Source: Candidatus Woesearchaeota archaeon (GTDB lineage Archaea; Nanobdellota; Nanobdellia; Woesearchaeales; WAPJ01). Taken from it: DNA of 9,029 nucleotides. The stretch lies in NCBI GenBank assembly GCA_015520785.1, contig WAPJ01000050.1, forward strand, positions 1-9,029, given 5' to 3'. Positions 1 through 6,215 of the stretch are shown piece by piece (positions within the stretch are counted from its first letter, which is position 1; every line of letters begins with the position of its first letter). The translations under genes were made by a program, and so were the position numbers. The notes beneath the pieces are model-generated. The model saw only the letters and a program-made list of their open reading frames with translations. It ran no database searches and was not told where the DNA came from.

Positions 1-900
1 ACTACCGCCAATCGCGTTTGGATTCGTATCATTCGTATGAATCCTGATCGTGAAGGATGCGCCCTCCCAGTTATTATTATAGTAGACGCGATTCTCCGTC
101 TGATTATAATAAACAAGCGGAGAGGAATCATCAACAAAAGTCACCGCGCAGCGTGGGGGCGTATAATCAATACTCACCAGTTCATAATATGAATCATTCA
201 CATTCCCCACCATATCCGTAATCCTCACCATGAGCTTACATACGTCACGACCCTCACTCACACAATCACCACCAGGCCCAACCCGCACGGAGAACGTGAA
301 GGTTTGCACACGATCAGCATCCGCACCAATCGTCCCATCACCAGAACACTGCCCAGAATCAACCCACCCAGAATCCTTGCCAGTAGCAGTATCAATAATC
401 CGATACTCACACTTCCCCACGCCACTCCCACCATCACGCGCTGTCACCTGCACGGTGAAATCATCACGCTCCCAGTTATCATTCCCCGGCGACTGTAATG
501 GGGGAGCATACACGAACGCATCCACCCAGGGCTTCTTCTTATCCACGCCATACGTGTGTGATTGTGGGGCTTCCGTATTATATACTTGGTCCGTCCAATA
601 CCAGCAGACGGTAAACTCGCATTCCTCCCCCTCCGGGCAAGAGGCAGTATCAGTATAACTCGCATCCTGCACGTAAGGGCCATAGTCAATCGTCTGGTAT
701 GGCCCGCAGGCTTTCACGTTCGTCCCCGCATTATTATCATAATGGAGGATGCGACAGCCACTCCCATCAATACCATTCGTCGTATCCTGACAGGTAATCG
801 TAAAGGAGAAGTCTCCCGGCTGCCAGGGAGTCGTGTCAGCAGCATGCATGAGAGGAGCAAGCATGAGCATGAGGATGAGGAAGAGCGCGAAGCGTTTCAT
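1..900 (-). CDS. Secreted Ig-like-domain protein, cysteine-bearing, C-terminus outside the window
   Basis: The frame from ATG at 900 stays open for 300 codons to the left edge, so the gene is partial. It begins with a clear Sec signal peptide: MKRF, a hydrophobic core at residues 4-18, and probable cleavage after MHA (residue 20). The mature part is a chain of beta-rich Ig-like domains. Domain 1 (about 24-123) has the pattern FTITCQDT and TVCW with cysteines at 37, 49, 65, 88, 94 and 99. Domain 2 (about 125-249) contains WERDDFTVQV, a C-x-x-EG-x-x-x-C motif (213-221), and ends IDYTPP. A third domain starts near 250. Domains 1 and 2 resemble Ig-like domains 2 and 1 of the 861-aa protein encoded just upstream. 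The start overlaps that gene's stop (ATGA), which implies translational coupling; a GGGGTGA ribosome-binding site lies 7 nt before it. Probably a secreted or surface protein; binding target unknown. Any C-terminal anchor would lie beyond the window. Confidence 0.85.
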   Translation of the reverse strand, partial: MKRFALFLILMLMLAPLMHAADTTPWQPGDFSFTITCQDTTNGIDGSGCRILHYDNNAGTNVKACGPYQTIDYGPYVQDASYTDTASCPEGEECEFTVCWYWTDQVYNTEAPQSHTYGVDKKKPWVDAFVYAPPLQSPGNDNWERDDFTVQVTARDGGSGVGKCEYRIIDTATGKDSGWVDSGQCSGDGTIGADADRVQTFTFSVRVGPGGDCVSEGRDVCKLMVRITDMVGNVNDSYYELVSIDYTPPRCAVTFVDDSSPLVYYNQTENRVYYNNNWEGASFTIRIHTNDTNPNAIGGS

Positions 901-3482
901 GACTCGTTCACCCCGAGATAGTATGCTGCGATTTCTTCGAGCGGCTCATCCGCCATGCGAAGCATCTGGAAGAGCGTGGTGAGCGCGGTCACATCATCCG
1001 TATAGGCTCTCCCCTCGCGGATCGCGTATTCTCCATAATGATAATACCCGTCAGCAGCAAGGTAGAGGATGGCATGCTCCGGCTGGGAGGGGAGGGTGAT
1101 GATGAGCGGCGTGGCCGGCGTGACTTCAACATTCCCCGCGAGGGGGGTTTCCTTAACGCGTGGTGGCTGGGCGAGACGAGCCGTGAAGACACGCAAGTGC
1201 GGATAGAAGCGTTCGAATCGTTCAATCTCAACCACGCCACCCTCAGGGAGGATGAGGTAGAGGGGTTCTCCCTCACTCACCCGTTCAACGAGCGGTAGGC
1301 TGAGGGGTTTTCCATTCACGCGGATGGTGAGGAGGAATGGTTGTGCGAGCCGTTCAACACGCTCCGCGGGAATGAGGCGTTCAAACGCGTACGCGTGAGG
1401 ACTGATCAGCTGTTGGGAGAGCTTCGTGAAGGCATTCTCACGCACGTCCACTGCAAGACTCGTCCTGATGATGAGGACCGTGTCTTCCGCTGCGCGATAC
1501 GTCTCCCGGAGGATGCCATTCTCGCGCGTCTCGCGAAGCGCTTTGAGACGTGTGATGCTCTTCGGATCGTACGAGAAGGGTCTGCCATGCATGTCAATAC
1601 CCGCGCTCATACCCTCCGGTGGGATGAGCGTGACGAGCCGCAACTGGTTGAGATGGGAGACCTCGTCCAACGCGTCCGGCTCACGAATGCGGATAGCCTT
1701 AATACTTGCAGCAGGGCCGAGTGGATGATAATCCCGCATGGCAAGCTGCTTGAGGAACGCGCCCTTCAGGAAGGATCCGCGATCCTCCCATCCATTCTCC
1801 GTGAGAACATCAACCGCGGGACAGATACCCCCACCGCCTGAGGGAGGACAGCTTCCACAGTCACCAGGACATGACGAGCAGTCCTCATACTGAGTCTGAC
1901 ATGTCCCATCTCCACAGGAGGGCCCCCACACGCGAACAAGGGTGCATGCGGCACTACAATACATACAACTCCCTTCATAGGGAGGGTTACAAGGACTCTC
2001 CGGCGGATCACACTCTTCACCCTGTTCTACAATACCATTACCACAGGTAGGAGTACTACTCCCTCCGGAGGGTGGACTGCTCCCTCCTCCCGGGAGGCCG
2101 CTATCACCAGTATCTCCTCCAGGTGTGGTGAAGCCCCCGCCCGTCGAGGGGCTTGAGGGAGGACAATCCTCACGACAAGACGTGCTTGTCTCACCATTAT
2201 TACAAATACCATCACCACAATACCCACAATCAGCAACACATGATGATGGGCTTTCTCCCCTACTTGTCTCGCAGATACCATTCCCACAGGAATTCGTCGG
2301 GGTTGGATCACCAGTCCCCTCGTTCACACGGCAATCTGAGGGGCAACTCGTGCTCGTCTCGCTTGGCTTATTGCAGATACCATCCCCGCACGTGCCGCTT
2401 GAACCACCCTGAATACTGCTGAGAATCGTGCTTTCAGGTGGGAGGCCGTCAAGGAGGACTGTTGATGACGCCTTGACAGGGTCTTGATTACCAGGATGAC
2501 TGATGGCGTTATCATCACTCCGATAGCAGACGCGCCGATCGCAGCGTTGCGTGTTACAATTCGTGATCGTATGCGTTACGCTTGCCGTGCCACCACCATA
2601 CTTTGTGCCGAGCGTGTTCACATCATCCCGGAGGGGCGTGCTGCTACAACTCGCGTAGCGGTCTTCACGCTGGATACCATCACAGCCAGAATACGTGTCC
2701 TGACACGTGAGGGTATACCCAGCGCCAATGGTCGCATTATACCATGGGCCTCGCTTATCCGTATAGACGGCTGGCTGCCAGGCGTGCGTCGTCTCGGGAG
2801 GGCTGAGGTCAATATGATAGTATTCCGTATCCGTCCCGCTGCTCTGCCACTGCCAGAAGTCTCGCGCGCGCGTCACGCTCTTACACGTATTCTTCCCCTC
2901 AATATTACAAGGGTTGGGTACGCCTATCGTGAATGATGCACTACACGTCCGGCTCGTGGTTGACGAGCATGCTGTTGCCGTGCTGGGCGTGATGCTTGCG
3001 CTTGCCAGGCCGACACCATACAAGACCTGGTAGACGCGATGATTATCCGTATAGCTCACACTCGTGGTAAAACTATCCCGATGCCATGCACTGTCAGCCG
3101 CAATGCTTGGCGTGCCTGGAGGAGTACAGTCACAATAATCATCCCATCCGGGGCCGGGATTGAACTGTGCGGGTCCGCTCGTGACAGGCGTATTGCCAGG
3201 AATGCTCTTCCCATTACAGACGAGCCCGCCAGAATACGTTCCCCGTGCTCGCCAGACGCCTTCGCTGGACGGACAGTTTGCCGTGCACGAGGTCGCGCTG
3301 ATCGTGAGGCTTGTGCTGACAGCAGGATTCCCACTTGCACTACAGCTAATACTTGCGCTTGTCGTTCCGCGGGCAGTTCCACCACCATCATACACGGTGA
3401 GCCGGATGCTCGCAGCGAGAAGGAGGGGAATGCTCATGGAGAGGATGAGAAGGATGAATGCGCGTCGCACGGCTGACTGCAT
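897..3482 (-). CDS. Large secreted multidomain protein with Ig-like domains and Cys-rich CGDG repeats
   Basis: 861 aa, complete. Residues 1-24 form a Sec signal peptide (two Arg, then a Leu/Ile-rich core, LLLAA). Residues 25-119 are a Ser/Thr- and Cys-rich beta domain. Residues 121-229 are an Ig-like domain (W133, C-x-x-EG-x-x-x-C at 192-200, ending IDLSPP). Residues 230-350 are a second one (YTLTCQDT, SGCDG, RRVCYRSDD). Residues 365-545 hold five copies of a C-G-D/N-G-x-C type repeat, starting at 365, 399, 422, 480 and 523. Copy 4 is the long form with GEECD, as in Myxococcus-type Cys-rich repeats. A Gly/Ser/Pro linker (441-479) splits them. Residues 554-861 are a cysteine-poor globular domain starting CPAVDV and including IRIREP…DEVSHLNQ. 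There is no C-terminal membrane helix. A role as a surface or adhesive protein is inferred from architecture only. It is translationally coupled to the next secreted gene. A TATA-like box lies 23-31 nt before the ATG, so the mRNA may be leaderless. Confidence 0.88.
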   Translation of the reverse strand: MQSAVRRAFILLILSMSIPLLLAASIRLTVYDGGGTARGTTSASISCSASGNPAVSTSLTISATSCTANCPSSEGVWRARGTYSGGLVCNGKSIPGNTPVTSGPAQFNPGPGWDDYCDCTPPGTPSIAADSAWHRDSFTTSVSYTDNHRVYQVLYGVGLASASITPSTATACSSTTSRTCSASFTIGVPNPCNIEGKNTCKSVTRARDFWQWQSSGTDTEYYHIDLSPPETTHAWQPAVYTDKRGPWYNATIGAGYTLTCQDTYSGCDGIQREDRYASCSSTPLRDDVNTLGTKYGGGTASVTHTITNCNTQRCDRRVCYRSDDNAISHPGNQDPVKASSTVLLDGLPPESTILSSIQGGSSGTCGDGICNKPSETSTSCPSDCRVNEGTGDPTPTNSCGNGICETSRGESPSSCVADCGYCGDGICNNGETSTSCREDCPPSSPSTGGGFTTPGGDTGDSGLPGGGSSPPSGGSSTPTCGNGIVEQGEECDPPESPCNPPYEGSCMYCSAACTLVRVWGPSCGDGTCQTQYEDCSSCPGDCGSCPPSGGGGICPAVDVLTENGWEDRGSFLKGAFLKQLAMRDYHPLGPAASIKAIRIREPDALDEVSHLNQLRLVTLIPPEGMSAGIDMHGRPFSYDPKSITRLKALRETRENGILRETYRAAEDTVLIIRTSLAVDVRENAFTKLSQQLISPHAYAFERLIPAERVERLAQPFLLTIRVNGKPLSLPLVERVSEGEPLYLILPEGGVVEIERFERFYPHLRVFTARLAQPPRVKETPLAGNVEVTPATPLIITLPSQPEHAILYLAADGYYHYGEYAIREGRAYTDDVTALTTLFQMLRMADEPLEEIAAYYLGVNES
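908..914 (-). promoter_or_regulatory. Ribosome binding site of the downstream secreted-protein gene
   Basis: GGGGTGA on the minus strand lies inside the 3' end of the 861-aa reading frame, 7 nt before the ATG at 900. It matches the GGTGA core complementary to the archaeal 16S rRNA 3' end. It supports the ATG at 900 and reinitiation at the ATGA overlap. Confidence 0.6.
1939..2390 (-). repeat. Coding region of the Cys-rich CGDG/CGNG repeat array and its linker
   Basis: This stretch encodes the C-G-[DN]-G-x-C repeats of the 861-aa protein. Three short copies of about 19-21 residues are followed by a Gly/Ser/Pro linker. Then come a long copy with extra cysteines (480-513) and a final short copy (from 523, whose last codons continue to about 1846). 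The short copies follow CGDGIC, a polar stretch with Glu, then C-x-x-DC. Such repeats are common in secreted bacterial and archaeal proteins. The acidic residues and fixed cysteines suggest disulfide knots or calcium-binding loops; this is inference. Confidence 0.75.
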
Positions 3483-3504
3483 GTCATACCCTCAAGCCCA
3501 CGCG

Positions 3505-3513
3505 TATTTTAAA
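3505..3513 (-). promoter_or_regulatory. Putative TATA box of the surface-protein operon
   Basis: TTTAAAATA on the minus strand is centred about 27 nt before the ATG at 3482. That is the usual archaeal TATA-to-start-site distance, so transcription would begin at or within a few bases of the start codon (leaderless or very short leader). A weak GAGGGT (3493-3488) five bases before the ATG could act as a ribosome site if a leader exists. The core TATTTTAAA is also A/T-rich on the plus strand and could work in both directions. Confidence 0.5.
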
Positions 3514-3639
3514 GCTTATCCTTTCCCTTGGGGAGGGTGACGTGCGGGGGGATGGCGTTCAGCATGCCTGCTTGTGAAGAAGAAGGTGGCTTTAGACGTT
3601 TCTCTTCCACGGGCAATAGAGATCGTCCTCCTCTCTCCG

Positions 3640-3676
3640 CTCGGGGAAGGCATCCATGCTTCTCTTCTCCCACGAG
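3640..3676. other. Imperfect hairpin in the divergent intergenic region
   Basis: CTCG (3640-3643) pairs with CGAG (3673-3676), and GGGA (3644-3647) pairs with TCCC (3668-3671), with a single bulged A at 3672. The stem can continue a few pairs with a further bulge. A GGGGGTTTTT run follows at 3685-3694 on the plus strand. Outside a coding region this is more structure than expected casually, but it could still be chance in a G/C-rich stretch. Confidence 0.4.
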
Positions 3677-3732
3677 TACCGACCGGGGGTTTTTACACGC
3701 TTTCACGTCCGGCTTCCATCTCTCTGAGACGA

Positions 3733-3814
3733 GTATGCATGAGAAGAGGGGTATGGGAAGGCTGGTCTCCCTTCACGCTTCCCACAGGCGCGTATGCACG
3801 AGTGGGAAGGGCTG
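3733..3814. repeat. Duplicated GTATGCAYGAG / TGGGAAGG(G)CTG module with alternative hairpins
   Basis: GTATGCATGAG (3733-3743) and TGGGAAGGCTG (3754-3764) recur as GTATGCACGAG (3792-3802) and TGGGAAGGGCTG (3803-3814). Between the two copies lies CTTCCCAC (3778-3785). It can pair with the upstream TGGGAAG (3754-3760, 7 bp) or with the downstream GTGGGAAG (3802-3809, 8 bp), but not with both. The loops are 17 and 16 nt. This is a bistable layout on either strand's RNA. Confidence 0.55.
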
Positions 3815-3815
3815 A

Positions 3816-4008
3816 CGGAGAGAATGAGGGAGGAAACGTTCGTGCAGGAGGAGAAGGGAGGGAGGATGAAGGAGTAAAAGAGGAGAAAGAAGAGGAGGGT
3901 GTAAAAGGAATGATTGTAGAGCGGAAAGGAGAGGACGGTAAAAAGGAGCGTAGGGAGGAAAAAGAAGGGGAGGCTAGTGGGAGGATGATAAAAGAGAAGG
4001 GGAGTGTT
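3816..4008. other. Purine-rich tract (plus strand)
   Basis: About 85-90% of plus-strand bases are A or G; by count, positions 3841-3900 contain only six pyrimidines. It lies between the duplicated hairpin module and the TIM-barrel promoter. The other pyrimidine-skewed tracts in this window sit downstream of stop codons on the sense strand; this one has no annotated gene ending into it from the minus strand. Confidence 0.7.
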
Positions 4009-4022
4009 CTCAACGGGAATGA

Positions 4023-4029
4023 TTAAAAA
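4023..4029 (+). promoter_or_regulatory. Putative TATA box of the TIM-barrel gene
   Basis: TTAAAAA at 4023-4029 is the best A/T-rich box before the gene. A start site about 25 nt downstream (near 4050) would leave a leader of roughly 28 nt that includes the GAGGGG ribosome site. The match to the archaeal TATA consensus is only fair. Confidence 0.35.
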
Positions 4030-4063
4030 CTCAGCCGTCTAAATGAGTGGAAAAGGATTGTAT

Positions 4064-4069
4064 GAGGGG
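4064..4069 (+). promoter_or_regulatory. Ribosome binding site setting the TIM-barrel start
   Basis: GAGGGG lies 8 nt before ATG 4078. It favours that ATG over the TTG at 4072, which would be only 2 nt from the site. Confidence 0.55.
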
Positions 4070-4077
4070 ACTTGTGC

Positions 4078-5988
4078 ATGCCATCCTATCTTCCGCAGGA
4101 TGTAAAGTATCTGCCGGGCGCGCTACCCGCATCCTATTATGCCGCGCTCGACCGCGAATTCTATGTCCCCCAGCCGCGCGAGGCAACAGAGCCGGGCATC
4201 CTCCCAATGGAAAAGATAGGCTTACCCACGCATCCCATGCGGGATCAGGTTGAAGGCCTTCGTACACGCATCTTTCAGGGTGCGAAGCGCGTAGAGCTTG
4301 GTTTTAGTGGGATTGGGAAGGGCGCGCTCCTCGCGCAGAGTATTACGCCTGAAATGTATGGGAAGACTGCGCGCGAGGCAATGCGCGATCTCGCCCGGCT
4401 GAATAAGATTGAATTGACAACGCATGCGAGTATTGCACTCCCACCATTGAGTGGCTTCCAGCAGCGTGCGTTTAGTGATGAAGTCCAGGCGCGGACCCTG
4501 CGGGAGTTACAGCGGACGATTGACTTTGCGGCTGACGTTGCTCGCGGTGGGCCTATCGTTGTGCATTTGAACGAGTATCCCCGGCCGATCGGTGAGCGTG
4601 ACCGCTTCCGGAGTTATGAGAAGGAGGATGAGGAGAAGCCCCGGGCGTTTGTGAATCGGAAGACGGGTGAATTCCACTATCTCCCCGTGGGGAAGGAGCT
4701 TGAATGGCCTGAGATGGAGGTTGACGAGCACGGCCGGTTTAAGACGGACGAGCATGGGAATCTCATCCCCAAGTATGATCCCGAGACGGGCGGTTTTAAG
4801 CTGAAGAAGCTTGACGAGGAGGATGTGAAACGCCTCCAGGCATGGTATAAGGAGAAGTTTGGTGAGGAACTGCCCGCGGAGAAGGCGTATCTCGTGGCAC
4901 AATTGGAAGGCCAGTTGCGTCGTGAGGAGGCTGTCGCACGGCATGTAAGCGCGGATTATGATATCCTTCAGAAGCGAATGGAGGATTTGAAAGCATTGGA
5001 ACGACTCTATCAGGACGCGTCGCGAGAATGGGATGATGTGAGCAGGCTCATGCATGATGCCTCCTGGAAGCGGCTGATCGCGCAGAAGTTCGGCCTCGGC
5101 CTAGGAGAGGACGACTTTAGAGAGATGAGTGTGGAGGAACTCTTCAAGCGGGCCGAGCAGAGGCTCTCCTACGAGCAGAAGTATATGCGTGATCTCGCCA
5201 CGAACCATCTCGCACAAGAATCCCAGATTAAAGACCTCCTCCAGAATATTGTGCCGGCCGAGGAATACGCGGTGGAGAAGACTGCGGAAGGCCTCGCGCG
5301 CGCGGCAGAGTATGCGATGGAAAAGACACGGGAGCTTGCGAAGCGTGGCGAGCTTGAGAAACCCCTCTACATTGCCCCGGAGAATATCTTTCCTGAGACG
5401 TATGGGAGTCATCCTGACGAGTTGAAACGGATTATTGATAAGGCGCGTGACGTATTCGTGAAACGCCTCCTCGAGACGGGAAAAGCGAAGAGTGTGGATG
5501 AGGCTAAGAGGCTTGCACAGCAGCATATCAGGGGCACGTTTGATATTGGTCACGCCTACTTGTGGAAGAAGTATTGGAAGGGGAGTGAGAAGGAGTTTAA
5601 CGAGTGGCTGCTCGAGAAGGCGAAAAAACTCATTGAAGACGGGTATATTGGCCATGTGCATATTACGGATAATATGGGGTATGAGGATGAGCATCTCAGT
5701 CCGGGAGAGGGGATTATTCCCATCAAAGAATTCCTTAAGAGTATTCAGAAAGAGATTAACACGAGTGATATTGACGTGATCGTTGAGCCTGCCCATCAGG
5801 ATTTTGACGCGCTCAAAGCAGCGTGGCGCGAGTATGCGGGGATGATCGTGAATAATCTGAACGCTGAGCGATGGGTGAATGTTGAGGGCGGCTATTTCGG
5901 CAGGACGAGCAGTCCCTACTTCCTCGTGGGCGAGCTCGCACCCAACCCCCTGGATTATCGCGTCTGGAGTCAGACGCCATACGAGTAA
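4078..5988 (+). CDS. Endonuclease IV / xylose-isomerase-like TIM-barrel protein with a large internal insertion
   Basis: 636 aa from ATG 4078. The barrel follows the AP-endonuclease-2 fold (endonuclease IV and sugar isomerase/epimerase superfamily). All nine endonuclease IV metal-ligand positions seem present in order: H116 (TTHAS), H163 (VVHLNEY), E435 (APEN), D489 and H492 (FDIGH), H528 (HVHITDN), D537 and H539 (EDEH, followed by PGEG) and E570 (VEPAH). That favours a divalent-metal site and AP-endonuclease-like or isomerase activity; which one cannot be decided here. Endonuclease IV is about 285 aa. The excess is mainly an insertion at about 168-395: a charged beta-hairpin segment (about 196-250), then long Glu/Lys/Arg-rich helices with coiled-coil character (about 270-330). 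There is also an N-terminal extension and a C-terminal tail (from about 592) with GYFGRTSSPYF. No signal peptide or membrane helix, so cytoplasmic. Transcribed alone, divergent from the surface operon and convergent with metG. Confidence 0.85.
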   Translation: MPSYLPQDVKYLPGALPASYYAALDREFYVPQPREATEPGILPMEKIGLPTHPMRDQVEGLRTRIFQGAKRVELGFSGIGKGALLAQSITPEMYGKTAREAMRDLARLNKIELTTHASIALPPLSGFQQRAFSDEVQARTLRELQRTIDFAADVARGGPIVVHLNEYPRPIGERDRFRSYEKEDEEKPRAFVNRKTGEFHYLPVGKELEWPEMEVDEHGRFKTDEHGNLIPKYDPETGGFKLKKLDEEDVKRLQAWYKEKFGEELPAEKAYLVAQLEGQLRREEAVARHVSADYDILQKRMEDLKALERLYQDASREWDDVSRLMHDASWKRLIAQKFGLGLGEDDFREMSVEELFKRAEQRLSYEQKYMRDLATNHLAQESQIKDLLQNIVPAEEYAVEKTAEGLARAAEYAMEKTRELAKRGELEKPLYIAPENIFPETYGSHPDELKRIIDKARDVFVKRLLETGKAKSVDEAKRLAQQHIRGTFDIGHAYLWKKYWKGSEKEFNEWLLEKAKKLIEDGYIGHVHITDNMGYEDEHLSPGEGIIPIKEFLKSIQKEINTSDIDVIVEPAHQDFDALKAAWREYAGMIVNNLNAERWVNVEGGYFGRTSSPYFLVGELAPNPLDYRVWSQTPYE

Positions 5989-6095
5989 AGCATCTCCCCT
6001 CTTGTATTCCTCCCCCGGGATTCTCTCTGTTCAACACATCTTAAACTCCACCATCTCCTCTCTCTTTTCCGTCCCCGCAGAAAAACCACTCGGAG
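5989..6095 (+). terminator. Pyrimidine-rich 3' region of the TIM-barrel gene
   Basis: Right after the TAA the plus strand becomes C/T-rich, with several CTCTCT and TTTTCC runs to about 6078. There is no strong hairpin. It fits archaeal factor-assisted termination at U/C-rich sites. The skew flips at about 6080-6100, where the minus-strand gene's own tract begins. Confidence 0.4.
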
Positions 6096-6102
6096 AGGCT
6101 TC

Positions 6103-6215
6103 TCATCAAAAAATAAACAAACAAGCATAAGAGGAAAAGAGAAGGAAAATGAAGGATAAGAAGAATACTGAAGAAGGAGAAAATGAAAGAGAAAAAGGAA
6201 AAGGATACTGAACAC
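6103..6215 (-). terminator. Pyrimidine-rich, T-run 3' region of metG
   Basis: On the minus strand the roughly 95 nt after the metG stop are almost all C and T, and end in GTTTGTTTATTTTTTG (T6 at 6113-6108). A run of T-tracts without a stable hairpin is the usual archaeal intrinsic terminator form. Confidence 0.55.

Larger units (their letters stand above)
3483..4077. other. Divergent intergenic region, about 595 bp, no convincing protein gene
   Basis: The region separates the start of the minus-strand surface operon from the start of the plus-strand TIM-barrel gene. Open frames here give low-complexity proteins (Lys/Glu/Gly-rich on plus, Ser/Pro/Phe-rich on minus) caused by the skewed base composition, and none looks like a real protein. 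Visible contents are a TATA-like box at each end, hairpins at 3640-3676 and 3778-3809, a duplicated short module at 3733-3764 and 3792-3814, a GGGGGTTTTT run at 3685-3694, and a purine-rich tract at 3816-4008. I recognise no tRNA, rRNA, SRP RNA or RNase P RNA signature. Confidence 0.7.

Noticed and set aside
230..921. Short plus-strand and minus-strand frames at the left edge
   Set aside because: All overlap the 300-codon signal-peptide-bearing minus-strand frame, which is open to the edge and has clear paralogy with its neighbour.
3560..3815. Known structured RNA (tRNA, SRP RNA, RNase P RNA)
   Set aside because: No T-loop, SRP helix 8 or RNase P conserved core could be found on either strand; only unassigned hairpins remain.
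3693..4013. 106-aa minus-strand open frame rich in Ser, Pro and Phe
   Set aside because: Direct product of translating a pyrimidine tract; no start signal or domain.
3574..4026. 150-aa plus-strand open frame in the divergent intergenic region
   Set aside because: The second half is Lys/Glu/Gly low complexity created by the purine tract, the first half has no recognisable motif, and no ribosome site matches.
4072..4077. TTG start two codons before ATG 4078
   Set aside because: It would sit 2 nt from the GAGGGG ribosome site; ATG 4078 has normal spacing.
5101..5796. 231-aa minus-strand open frame
   Set aside because: Antisense shadow of the TIM-barrel gene, overlapping its conserved metal-binding motifs.
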